A stretch of 64,000 bases of DNA from CG2-30-58-95 sp964618215. GTDB taxonomy: Bacteria; Chloroflexota; Anaerolineae; Anaerolineales; Villigracilaceae. The notes beneath the pieces were generated by a model, which was not told where the DNA came from, did no database searches, and saw nothing but the letters and a program-made list of their open reading frames with translations. The DNA is taken from NCBI GenBank assembly GCA_964618215.1, contig CAZTZE010000009.1:1-64000 (forward strand), given 5' to 3'. Positions 6,724 through 14,642 of this stretch are shown piece by piece (the first letter of the stretch is position 1; each line of letters opens with the position of its first letter). Both the position numbers and the translations under genes were made by a program.

Positions 6724-9579
6724 TTATTTTTGCGGAGCAGCTACCACTATTGGCTGTAACTCATCCCAATTCAGACCCCAGCGTGCCTCAGTCGAAAGCG
6801 GGATGCTTATTTGATAAGCGTTTTCCATCACCTGCTGGACGAGACGGGCCGTTTCAGTCAATTCGGCGCGCGGACACTCGATCACTAGTTCATCGTGCAC
6901 CTGTAAGGTCATCCTGCCGTGCAGCCCGGCCGCTTGCAGCGCGGAGGGGATGCTCAACATCGCCATTTTCATTATATCAGCAGCCGTGCCCTGGATGGGC
7001 GCATTGATGGCCTCGCGTTCTTCGCGATTTTTCAGGTTGTGATTCAACTGGCTCTTCAAAGCCGGGAAATAGCGCCGCCGCCCGAGGAGAGTCTCCACGT
7101 AGCCGAGGCTGGCGGCTTCACGGCGGATGCCGTCCAAATATTTTTTGACGCCGGGGAAGCGCTTGAAGTATGCCGCCACAAAATCTTCTGATTCGGCTAG
7201 CGTCAGCTCGGTGGTGCGCGTCAAGCCAAAAGCGGACATGCCATAGATCAGGCCGAAGTTGATCGCCTTGGCATGGCGGCGCTGCTCCTTGTTGACAGCC
7301 TCCAGCGGTATGGAGTAGATCGCGGCGGCGGTGGTGGCATGGATATCCTGCCCGGCGCGGAAGGCATCCAGCATGGCTTCATCTCCCGCCATGTGCGCTA
7401 CGATGCGCAACTCGATCTGCGAGTAATCCACCGAGAGCAGGACATTCCCGGAATCCGCCACGAAGCCGCGCCGCACGCGGCGTCCGATCTCGCTGCGGGT
7501 GGGGATGTTCTGCAGGTTCGGGTTGGAGGACGAGAGGCGTCCCGTCACCGCGCCGGTCTGGCTGAAGGAGGTGTGCACGCGGCCGGTGGCCGGGTTGATC
7601 TGCGCCGGCAGCGCGTCCACGTAAGTAGATTTGAGCTTCGAGAGTTCGCGGTACTCGAGCACCCAGTCCACCACCGGGTGCTGTCCGCGCAGCTCCTCCA
7701 ACACCTCCGCCGAAGTGGAGTAATGGCCCGAGGCGGTGCGACGGCCGCGGTCGGGGGGTGACAGGCGCAGGGTCTCGAAAAGGACCGCCGAGAGCTGCTG
7801 GGTGGAGTTCAGGTTGAAGGTCTTGCCGACCGCCTCGTAGACCTGTTTCTCGGTCGCCGCCATGCGCCCGCCAAGTTCTTTCGACATCCCGGCGAAGAAA
7901 ATATCATCCAGCGCCACGCCGGCCAGCTCCATCTCCACCAGCACGTTGACCAGGGGCATTTCGATGCCGGTAAACAGTTCCCAGGCTTTGGGAATGCGCT
8001 TGAGTTCGGCTTCCAACAAGGGATACAGCCGCAGTGTGATCTCGGCATCCGCGACCGCATAGGCAGCCGCATCCTGGATGGCCACCTCGGCCATACTGCG
8101 CTGTTTCTTCCCGCTGCCGATCAAGTCTTCGATGTGGGTCATCGCCTCGCCCAGGCGGGCGGAGGCCAGGTTCTTCAAGCCCAGGTTGCGCGAGGACGGG
8201 TCAATCACCCACTCGGCGATCATGGTGTCAAAAGACAGCGGGAGGACGAATAACCCCTGCCGCGCCAGCATAATGGCATCGTATTTCAGGTTGTGGCCGA
8301 TTTTAGGTATGCGAGAATCGGTCAGCGGGGAGCGTAGAGCGGAAAGTACCTGCTCGAGCGGAAGTTGCGCGCCGGAACGATGCCCGATCGGGATGTAGAA
8401 GCCCCCCGTTGGGGGGAAGCCCTCGCCGGTATGGACGGCCAACGAGATGCCGACCAAATCCGCGCTCATCTCGTCAGTGGAACTGGTTTCAGTGTCAAAG
8501 GCGATGACGGAGGCGGCGTTCAGCGCCTCAACCAACACCTCCAGTCCGGCGGGGGAATCCACGATGATGGTAGGTGACTGCCCTACCATGATGGCGTTCA
8601 CTTTCGATTCGGCGCGGGACCCTGGTCTTGTTTCGCGCACCCGAAGCGGCTCCTCCCCGAAGAGACTCAGTTGCTGCGTCCCGGTCGAGGTGGAACTCGC
8701 GGTGAGTTTCTTGAGTTTTTCCACCAGCGAACGGAACTCCAGTTCGCGGAAGAGGGCCTCCACTTTGACAGTGTCGAAGGCGTCGGGTTTGGCCTGCTCG
8801 AGGTTCAGCGCGACCGGCAAATCGGTGCGGATGGCAGCGAGATCACGGCTCATATACGCGGATTCTTTCCCCGCTTCCAGTTTAGTCCGCCAGCGCGGTT
8901 CGACTTCGTCCAGGTGGGCGTAGATGGCGTCCAGCGTCCCGTATTTGGCGAGGAGGGTCTCGGCGGTCTTCTCACCCACGCCAGGAACGCCGGGAATATT
9001 GTCGGACTTGTCGCCGACGATGGCCTTGTAATCCACCACCTGCTCCGGGCGGACGTGGAGCTTTGCGAACACGTCTTCGGGGGTGATGAAGTTCTGGTCG
9101 TCGCTGGCCAGGTAGACGATGGTACGATCATCCACCAGTTGCAGCAGGTCGCGGTCGCCAGTGATGATTTTGATGCCCAGTCCCTGCACGGCGCCCCAGC
9201 GGGCGACCGAGCCAAGCACATCGTCGGCCTCGAAACCTTCCATTTCGAGGCGCGGGATGTTGAAAGCGTCCACCAATTGGCGGATGCGCTCGATCTGCGG
9301 GCGCAGGTCGTCGGGCATCTTGGCACGCGTGGCTTTGTATTCAGGGAAGATATCATCGCGGAATGTTTTGCCGGTGTCGAAGGCCACGGCCAGATAATCG
9401 GGTTTTTCCTGCTCGTAGATGCGCAGAAGCTCACGCGCAAAGCCAAAAATCCCGGCGGTTGGTTCGCCGGTGGAGGTCAGCCAACGCTGGCTGGAGCCGC
9501 CGGATGAATAACCGGTGAGGGCATAATACATGCGATAGGCCAGGGCATGGCCGTCAATCAAATACAAAGTGGGGGGCAT
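6724..9579 (-). CDS. polA: DNA polymerase I
   Basis: Repair and Okazaki-fragment polymerase, 951 residues, full three-domain form. The N-terminal 5' nuclease starts LYLIDGHALAYR and has GDRDLLQLV and GVPGVGEKTA. The proofreading domain looks active: DTE in FDTETSS (ExoI), GHNLKYD (ExoII), and YxxxDAxxT in AVADAEIT (ExoIII). The polymerase domain carries DYSQIELRI (motif A), RHAKAINFGLIYG (motif B) and QVHDELV (motif C). No Shine-Dalgarno is evident before the ATG; a TATAAT on the minus strand (plus positions 9590-9595) lies only about ten bases upstream, which would allow a very short leader. The TPR gene follows 29 bases on. Confidence 0.97.
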   Translation of the reverse strand: MPPTLYLIDGHALAYRMYYALTGYSSGGSSQRWLTSTGEPTAGIFGFARELLRIYEQEKPDYLAVAFDTGKTFRDDIFPEYKATRAKMPDDLRPQIERIRQLVDAFNIPRLEMEGFEADDVLGSVARWGAVQGLGIKIITGDRDLLQLVDDRTIVYLASDDQNFITPEDVFAKLHVRPEQVVDYKAIVGDKSDNIPGVPGVGEKTAETLLAKYGTLDAIYAHLDEVEPRWRTKLEAGKESAYMSRDLAAIRTDLPVALNLEQAKPDAFDTVKVEALFRELEFRSLVEKLKKLTASSTSTGTQQLSLFGEEPLRVRETRPGSRAESKVNAIMVGQSPTIIVDSPAGLEVLVEALNAASVIAFDTETSSTDEMSADLVGISLAVHTGEGFPPTGGFYIPIGHRSGAQLPLEQVLSALRSPLTDSRIPKIGHNLKYDAIMLARQGLFVLPLSFDTMIAEWVIDPSSRNLGLKNLASARLGEAMTHIEDLIGSGKKQRSMAEVAIQDAAAYAVADAEITLRLYPLLEAELKRIPKAWELFTGIEMPLVNVLVEMELAGVALDDIFFAGMSKELGGRMAATEKQVYEAVGKTFNLNSTQQLSAVLFETLRLSPPDRGRRTASGHYSTSAEVLEELRGQHPVVDWVLEYRELSKLKSTYVDALPAQINPATGRVHTSFSQTGAVTGRLSSSNPNLQNIPTRSEIGRRVRRGFVADSGNVLLSVDYSQIELRIVAHMAGDEAMLDAFRAGQDIHATTAAAIYSIPLEAVNKEQRRHAKAINFGLIYGMSAFGLTRTTELTLAESEDFVAAYFKRFPGVKKYLDGIRREAASLGYVETLLGRRRYFPALKSQLNHNLKNREEREAINAPIQGTAADIMKMAMLSIPSALQAAGLHGRMTLQVHDELVIECPRAELTETARLVQQVMENAYQISIPLSTEARWGLNWDELQPIVVAAPQK

Positions 9580-9592
9580 GGTAGCTTAAATT

Positions 9593-9620
9593 ATACCGCC
9601 GAAGGGCTGCTCGGCGGTAT
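9593..9620 (-). terminator. Perfect hairpin after the receiver-transposase gene
   Basis: Ten-base arms ATACCGCCGA and TCGGCGGTAT with an 8-base loop lie between the receiver gene and polA. Read on the minus strand it is followed by a weak AT tract. It may be a terminator or another dispersed palindrome. Confidence 0.5.
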
Positions 9621-9640
9621 AGGTAAGGGATATGGCGAAT

Positions 9641-11251
9641 TTATTGCTCTTGAGCGGCTGAAGCAAGGCCCTGCCGCCGGCGGGTCTGCTGGATGAAATC
9701 CTTAATCATTTGGGCGGGAGCCGGCTGTGAGCCTCCCATGATCAAGTGGCCTGGCGCCCAGAAATCGCCGGAGGGATTTTCCTTCTTGAAGCGTGGGAAC
9801 TCTTCAAAGATCTTTTCGGAAATTTGCGCGCGAATGATGCGCATTATGTAACTCGGCGAGGCGACCGGCGGTCCATTGATAAGCCATTGCAGGTAATCCG
9901 GGCGCACCGAGATGTATTCCAAGCGCCAGCCGTAGGCGACACAGATCTGCGGCATCCACTCGGCGAGGCGATCTGCCAGGTCTCCGGTCAGGTGATGCTG
10001 GGCAAAGCGCGGGATGAGCAGGCAGACATAGGTCAGGTTATAGACCGATGGCGAGACCGGCTCTAAAACGATCCTTCTCGACTCCTCAGCCGGCACATGC
10101 GGCCGGGTTTCACCTTGCGTACCGAGTAGGTGCTGCGCCTCGGGAGAGCTTTTCTCTTCTTGGACAGGCTTCTCCTGCCTGCCAGCCTGGGTATCGGTCG
10201 TCTGCTTCATTACCGGCTCCACGGCCATTGCCTGGGCTGGTTCGGAATAGACCCCGGGCTGGATGGCGATGGGTATGGAAGCCTCCTGGCCGGTCTCTGG
10301 CGGGATACCGAACGCGATCCCGCGGGTTGGCGAATCCAGCCGGTAATCCTGCGCTGGAGCGGGTGGAGGAACATCCAGCGCGACGTCATTGTTATCACCT
10401 GCATCCCGCCCGATTGGCTGGGAGACCGCGAGCGAACGGACCAATTGACCGGCTTGAGTACGGATGGTGCTGAAAGGCGTCTCGGCATCAAAGGTGAGCG
10501 CCAGGACCAGGCCGGCGGCCAGCCGCGTGGCGTACAACATATGCTCGGCGTTGGTTGAGCCTAAACGGACAAAGCGCACCAGGTCGCTTTCTTCTGTCTG
10601 GTCCCAGTAACGCGCCACCATTTGCGCCAGCTCGTGGGCTGCGCTCTGCGGCAACTGGCCGGCATAAGCCCACAGTTCGTTGTTGCGATTGATCAAAGCC
10701 GCCTGGGCCGAGGATTCAAGTGTCAGCCGGGTGAGATGCTGAGCCGCGCGGTTGACGTTTGCAAGCCAGGGCATTTCAATGCTTTCAGTGGCTGTGGCGA
10801 CGTTCGTTGCGCCGCCACTCGTTGTGGCGGCGATACGAACGCCGCCATTCGTTGTAGCGGCAGGCGTAATTGTGGGTTTGCTCTGTGGGTTCCCGTCTTG
10901 AAGTGTTGAAAACATCTTGTCCATCATCTCCAGTAAATCGGGTAAATAGAAGGGTTTGGTAAGGTGAGCCTGGGGATTCAATTCACTCAACGCCGCATCC
11001 GGGCCATCCCCTGAAAGGAAGATGAAGCGCATCTCGGAATTGGCGTTCAACAAGGCATACCCGGCCTCGAACGCATCCGGTAGATCGAGATCCAGAAACG
11101 TCAGCGGGCATTTCTGCTTGCGGATGTAACCGACCCCTTCGTCAACCTGACTCAGGACGCGGACGCTGAACCAGCCGGCATCTTCCAGGCTGCGAGCGAT
11201 TAGTTCTCCAAATGCTACATCTCGGGTAAGCACCAACAGAGGTATCGCCAT
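9641..11251 (-). CDS. Receiver protein fused to an inactive IS200/Y1-transposase-like domain
   Basis: 536 residues in four parts. Residues 1-115 are a receiver domain with acceptor Asp54 (FLDLDLPD) and Lys99 (TKPF). Residues 160-275 resemble a Roadblock/LC7-like alpha-beta domain (weak). Residues 280-400 are a low-complexity linker carrying repeat insertions. Residues 403-525 align by eye with IS200/IS605 TnpA: YNLTYVCLLIPRF corresponds to the YHIVWCPKYRR start, followed by a helix, an R(P)D strand, the SPSYIMRII helix, FEEFP, and a closing W...MGG. The HUH motif is replaced by YLQ (453-455), and the nucleophile Tyr of the last helix appears to be Phe519 (MIKDFIQQ). I infer a domesticated, non-catalytic DNA- or RNA-binding output domain. 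A promoter at 11258-11286 suggests a leaderless mRNA. Confidence 0.7.
   Translation of the reverse strand: MAIPLLVLTRDVAFGELIARSLEDAGWFSVRVLSQVDEGVGYIRKQKCPLTFLDLDLPDAFEAGYALLNANSEMRFIFLSGDGPDAALSELNPQAHLTKPFYLPDLLEMMDKMFSTLQDGNPQSKPTITPAATTNGGVRIAATTSGGATNVATATESIEMPWLANVNRAAQHLTRLTLESSAQAALINRNNELWAYAGQLPQSAAHELAQMVARYWDQTEESDLVRFVRLGSTNAEHMLYATRLAAGLVLALTFDAETPFSTIRTQAGQLVRSLAVSQPIGRDAGDNNDVALDVPPPAPAQDYRLDSPTRGIAFGIPPETGQEASIPIAIQPGVYSEPAQAMAVEPVMKQTTDTQAGRQEKPVQEEKSSPEAQHLLGTQGETRPHVPAEESRRIVLEPVSPSVYNLTYVCLLIPRFAQHHLTGDLADRLAEWMPQICVAYGWRLEYISVRPDYLQWLINGPPVASPSYIMRIIRAQISEKIFEEFPRFKKENPSGDFWAPGHLIMGGSQPAPAQMIKDFIQQTRRRQGLASAAQEQ
10121..10138 (+). repeat. Family B half-palindrome inside the receiver gene linker
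   Basis: ACCGAGTAGGTGCTGCGC, opposite in strand to the gene. It encodes part of the linker (AQHLLGT), a reading frame different from the copies in the protease and the PLP enzyme. Confidence 0.8.
10795..10863. repeat. Imperfect tandem/palindromic repeat in the receiver gene linker
   Basis: Related units around CGCCGCCACTCGTTGTGGC and CGCCGCCATTCGTTGTAGC encode the repeated peptide AATT(N/S)GG near residues 131-147 of the receiver protein. It lies between the receiver and the middle domain. Confidence 0.65.
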
Positions 11252-11257
11252 ATAGAT

Positions 11258-11286
11258 AGTTTATCATGACCTGAGTTGTCTGGCAA
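11258..11286 (-). promoter_or_regulatory. Promoter for the receiver-transposase gene
   Basis: On the minus strand TTGCCA (plus 11281-11286) and TAAACT (plus 11258-11263) are separated by 17 bases. The -10 box ends six bases before the ATG, so transcription would begin at or next to the start codon. Confidence 0.5.
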
Positions 11287-11330
11287 GTTGCCCAAACTAT
11301 CAATGTTGTTAAATTTCGCCAATCTGTTAC

Positions 11331-11360
11331 TTGACTTTTGGGTCTCATCTGTGCTAGATT
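11331..11360 (+). promoter_or_regulatory. Promoter for the metallo-beta-lactamase-fold gene
   Basis: TTGACT (11331-11336) and TAGATT (11355-11360), spacer 18, matching the layout of the box at 224-253. The leader to 11578 would be about 210 bases. Confidence 0.55.
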
Positions 11361-11371
11361 CAATTAACTTC

Positions 11372-11553
11372 TTGAGTTTAGAGTTCGTTTTGGAGTTCAA
11401 GAAATGGATTGAGATTAGAAATGATTGGTGCTTAAAAACCCAATTCTGGACACGGATTCATGCTGGATTTTTAAAGAAAAACCGTGCGAATCCGCGTTTT
11501 CCGTGTAATCCGTGTACAAAAGATTTTGCTTCATGTTGAACTCTAAACTCAAG
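11372..11553. repeat. Inverted 16-bp repeats and short repeats in a long leader
   Basis: CTTGAGTTTAGAGTTC (11372-11387) and its exact complement (11538-11553) bracket the leader. Between them, around 11453-11520, are several loose copies of CGTG...AATCCG units. No gene is visible in 11252-11577. Confidence 0.7.
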
Positions 11554-11577
11554 TTAACTTTACGAACGAGGAATGAT

Positions 11578-12438
11578 ATGCTTCGCGAACGCGTCTCAGA
11601 TAATGTCTACTGGTTTCAAAGTGAAGTTTACGCACAAGTGACCGCCGGCGTCGTCGTCGGCCCACAATGGGCGGTTGTCATTGATACGCTGGCCCTCCCC
11701 GATGAAACCCTGGTCATGCGCGATTTTATCGAACACGATCTGGGGGTGCAGGTGCGCTATGTCATCAATACCCACTATCATGCCGACCATTCGTGGGGCA
11801 ACTGTTTTTTTCCGGGCGCGACGATTATCGCCCACTCGCTTTGCCGCCAGTTATTACTGGAACGCGGCATCCCCTCGCTGGAGAACGCGCGCAAGCAGAA
11901 CCCAATCTTCCGCCAGGTCAAGATCGTCCTGCCGCAGTTGACCTTCGAGCAAGGCTCGTTCTGCCTGCGGGTGGGCAAGAAAAACCTGACCATGATGCCG
12001 GCATCCGGTCACAGCCCGGATGGAATCTCGATCCTGGTTGACGAAGACCGTGTCCTCTTTGCCGGAGACGCTTTCATGTCTCTCCCCTACATTGTGGACG
12101 GGGACGTGGATGATATCACCACCTCCATCAAGCGCATTTCCCGGATGGGATTGGAGAACATCGTCCAGGGTCACGGCGACATCATCCTGCGGGGTGAGAT
12201 CGAAGCGGCGGTAAAAGAAAATCTGAATTATCTGATAAACATCCGTAAGGTGACAAAAACCGCGCTGCGTCGTCGTGCGCCGCAGGATTATATGGACGAG
12301 ATGCACATCGAAAGCTGCGGCAAGAGTCGCGTCCACCTGGCCGGCCTGGCGGAGGAACTCCACCAACGCAACCTGTACGCGTTATACAAGCGGACTTTAG
12401 CAGAGCAGGAAAGCGCAAAGCAAGAGCCTCAAGAATAA
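11578..12438 (+). CDS. Metallo-beta-lactamase-fold hydrolase
   Basis: A 286-residue MBL-superfamily hydrolase. I chose the ATG at 11578, preceded by CGAGGAA at a good distance; an upstream in-frame ATG at 11512 has no site and adds a tail read through repeats. The first metal motif is HYHADH (His66-x-His68-x-Asp70-His71 within NTHYHADH). Later ligands are plausible at SGHSPDG, FAGDAFM and VQGHGDI. A C-terminal helical extension follows. The overall plan is close to GloB/SoxH-like hydrolases, but the substrate is not predictable. It is transcribed toward a convergent PlsY-like gene that ends 21 bases on. Confidence 0.88.
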   Translation: MLRERVSDNVYWFQSEVYAQVTAGVVVGPQWAVVIDTLALPDETLVMRDFIEHDLGVQVRYVINTHYHADHSWGNCFFPGATIIAHSLCRQLLLERGIPSLENARKQNPIFRQVKIVLPQLTFEQGSFCLRVGKKNLTMMPASGHSPDGISILVDEDRVLFAGDAFMSLPYIVDGDVDDITTSIKRISRMGLENIVQGHGDIILRGEIEAAVKENLNYLINIRKVTKTALRRRAPQDYMDEMHIESCGKSRVHLAGLAEELHQRNLYALYKRTLAEQESAKQEPQE

Positions 12439-12459
12439 AACACCCCCTGCTCCATCCGA

Positions 12460-13140
12460 TCAACCGCGATCCGACCCATTAACCGGCTCCTTTGATCGGC
12501 CTCTGGCCCGCCAGCCGTGCAGCCGCTCTGTCCCGTTCATCAGGCGCTTAATGTTCGGGAGCAGCGCCCAGAACAACAGGATTCCCGACAGCACACCGTA
12601 AATGACGTATTCCCAAGGTGAGTGAAAGAACATCGCGCGGACAGCGAAGATCAGCGTAGCCATGAGCGCCACGCTCAACGTGGTGACCGAGGCATAGCCG
12701 ATAAAGTAGTAGATCAACGCGGCGATGGGCAGGATGATCAGCGCGGATGGCGCCCACAGGCCAAGGGCACCGCCAAAACTGGGCGCGCCGCCCGCGCCGC
12801 CGCGCAAGCGCCAGCGGCCGCGCTCGTCGCGCTCGGCCAGGAAAAGCGAGTAGTTGTGTCCCAGGATGGCTGCAATAGGCGCCAGGGCATGTATCCACTC
12901 GTTCGCGGTAATAGCCTGCGACAACCAGACGGCCACAGCCGCTTTTAGAACGTCCAGGATGCCGGTGAGCAACCCCGCAACCCAGCCGGCCGCGCGCAAT
13001 GCATTCGTCCCACCTGTCCGGCCGCTTTCGACCATGCGAATATCCTTGCCGCTCAATAATTTCACCAGAATCAAGCCGAACGGGATAGAACCAATTAGAT
13101 ACGACGCAAGCAGGATGCCAGCATCAACTAATATCTGCAT
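12460..13140 (-). CDS. plsY: PlsY-like glycerol-3-phosphate acyltransferase
   Basis: Multi-pass membrane enzyme family that acylates glycerol-3-phosphate from acyl-phosphate, the first step of phospholipid synthesis. Start at 13140 is supported by GAGGAG just upstream on the minus strand. The family blocks are present but degenerate: IGSIPFGLIL at the start, SGRTGGTNALR in place of GSGNIGATN, and GHNYSLFL followed by RLRGGAGGAPSFGG in place of the usual FRGGKGVAT loop. At 226 residues it is somewhat longer than usual, with a basic C-terminal tail. Given the changed phosphate-binding loop it may be a paralogue rather than the housekeeping enzyme. Confidence 0.75.
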   Translation of the reverse strand: MQILVDAGILLASYLIGSIPFGLILVKLLSGKDIRMVESGRTGGTNALRAAGWVAGLLTGILDVLKAAVAVWLSQAITANEWIHALAPIAAILGHNYSLFLAERDERGRWRLRGGAGGAPSFGGALGLWAPSALIILPIAALIYYFIGYASVTTLSVALMATLIFAVRAMFFHSPWEYVIYGVLSGILLFWALLPNIKRLMNGTERLHGWRARGRSKEPVNGSDRG

Positions 13141-13206
13141 AAACGGACTCCTCGATAATTGATTTCTTGGCAAAAATGGTAACACAAAAAAGGGCGTTGG
13201 GTTACT

Positions 13207-13611
13207 CTAATGTATGACCTGTAAAGTAATCTCAAAAACCTTTCCGCCCTCGATCCAGAAACCACGCGCCTGCCACTCCCCATTTTTTCGCGACCAGACG
13301 AGATGCACGACCGGATACATGGCCTCTGCCACGTCCGTCGGCGAGGGCTGATCCGGACCATTTGGATGGGAATGATAGATCCCGATCAGTTCCAGCCCCA
13401 GGTCCTCGATCCGGCAAAATGCCCGCCACTGCGCCCGCGCCTCGATGCGAAAGCGCAGCGGACTTCGGGCTGCATTGCGCATCCCATACACCGCCTCCAC
13501 CCGAGCCTCTTTCCCGGCTAACAAGCCGCAAGCCTCCAGCGGGGCGCGCCGCGCCACGTGACAGCGCATGGCATTCCAATGGGAACGGGTGAGAAAGAGT
13601 TTTTCTATCAT
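13207..13611 (-). CDS. JAMM/MPN-domain metallopeptidase
   Basis: A 134-residue single-domain zinc peptidase of the JAB1/MPN/Mov34 type. All metal and catalytic residues are visible: Glu26 (APLEACGLL), His80 and His82 (IYHSHP), Ser90 and Asp93 (SPTD), giving the ExnHxHx7Sx2D pattern. Bacterial members remove C-terminal extensions, for example from sulfur-carrier or ubiquitin-like proteins; no such partner gene is adjacent. It lies 66 bases upstream of the PlsY-like gene on the same strand and could share its transcript. Confidence 0.88.
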   Translation of the reverse strand: MIEKLFLTRSHWNAMRCHVARRAPLEACGLLAGKEARVEAVYGMRNAARSPLRFRIEARAQWRAFCRIEDLGLELIGIYHSHPNGPDQPSPTDVAEAMYPVVHLVWSRKNGEWQARGFWIEGGKVFEITLQVIH

Positions 13612-13621
13612 GTAGAATTTT

Positions 13622-13664
13622 GTAGGGCGGGTTTCTTACCCGCCGGCGGGATTCCAATCCCGCC
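13622..13664. repeat. Two back-to-back palindromes abutting a stop codon
   Basis: GGCGGG...CCCGCC (13626-13644) is followed directly by GGCGGGATT-CC-AATCCCGCC (13645-13664), flanked by GTA and TAG. The last base overlaps the stop codon of the next minus-strand gene, so insertion reached the gene end. Confidence 0.8.
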
Positions 13665-14545
13665 TAGCGGAACCAGATTACCAGACCCCACAGCAAAGAC
13701 AACATTACCGCCGGTTCGACGAATGCCCGGCGGAATGGATTCCCCTCGGCCAGGTTGGCAGCCAACCCGGTCAGCGCGTAGGCCGGGCCAAGCAAAATCA
13801 ACCCAAAACGGACCGGCGTAAGCGGCCAGTAGTGTAATGCAGCCGCCAGTTGCACTCCCACCAGCGCAATACCCAGCGCCCAACCGAACTCCCAACGCTC
13901 GTTCAAGCGCAGGTGCAGGGTGCGCAGCGCGGCCAGTCCACCCACCAGGAAGAGCGTCGGCGCCAGCAGGAACAGGCGTACCCCCGCCGAACGTAAGGCG
14001 ATTGTCAGAATCAGATATATCGCGAATGATAGCGCGGTCAATGCCGCCGTCGCAATGGGGTAGCGCGTGTCAGCAGGCTCCACGGCCACGTACTCAGCCA
14101 GAAAGACCACCACCAATAAGATTCCCCCCAGCCCAAAGCCCAACCACCAGATCAGCCCCGAGGGTAACGTATAGAGTGTCACGCCGATGACCAGCGTCGT
14201 CAGCATGGGCAGCAGCCAGTGTTCCACCGTGACAACGAATGCCGTCTCGCACCGGCGTGCCGCCGGTTCTCGCGGCACGAACGGTGCTACGCTCTCGCCA
14301 AGTTTGAGCGAAGGATGGGCGCGCAACAGCCAATCCACGCCGCTCGCGGACAGCCCGGCGGCCAGGATGGCGATGGCTGTGTTGAGATTGACGTTGAAGG
14401 TCAGGGCGATGCCTGCCAGGGGTATGTTTATGGAATAATAGGGCGTACTGATCACGCGCGTTAATGCGAAGGCCAGGAGCACGGCTGCGGTCAGTACACT
14501 GACCCGGCTGGCGTCAATTTGATAGCGCTGGGCAATCATATCCAT
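13664..14545 (-). CDS. Multi-pass membrane protein of unknown function
   Basis: About 293 residues with roughly eight hydrophobic segments (for example SVLTAAVLLAFALTRV, and IWWLGFGLGGILLVVV). I do not recognise the family. The start at 14545 (MDMIAQRYQ) is the first plausible one; a much longer N-terminus is possible but reads through repeat DNA. Between membrane segments the sequence APFVPREPAARRCETA (about residue 90-105) is encoded by a dispersed repeat (14240-14290) also found at 48846-48895. The gene is divergent from the next membrane protein gene across a 97-base gap. Confidence 0.6.
   Translation of the reverse strand: MDMIAQRYQIDASRVSVLTAAVLLAFALTRVISTPYYSINIPLAGIALTFNVNLNTAIAILAAGLSASGVDWLLRAHPSLKLGESVAPFVPREPAARRCETAFVVTVEHWLLPMLTTLVIGVTLYTLPSGLIWWLGFGLGGILLVVVFLAEYVAVEPADTRYPIATAALTALSFAIYLILTIALRSAGVRLFLLAPTLFLVGGLAALRTLHLRLNERWEFGWALGIALVGVQLAAALHYWPLTPVRFGLILLGPAYALTGLAANLAEGNPFRRAFVEPAVMLSLLWGLVIWFR
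14240..14290. repeat. Family D repeat inside the membrane protein gene
   Basis: The segment with GCACCGGCGTGCCGCCG and GCGGCACGAACGGTG is the near-exact complement of 48846-48895. Both would encode AARRCETA in one frame. Its presence in an intergenic region elsewhere shows it is a repeat and not a conserved domain. Confidence 0.75.
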
Positions 14546-14642
14546 ATTGTACCGCCGAATAGGCCTTCGGCAGGGCAAACACATCTGAGCGGATTCCCAT
14601 AGATCCCCTGTCGAGTAAGCCTTCGGTGGTAGAATCCAACCT

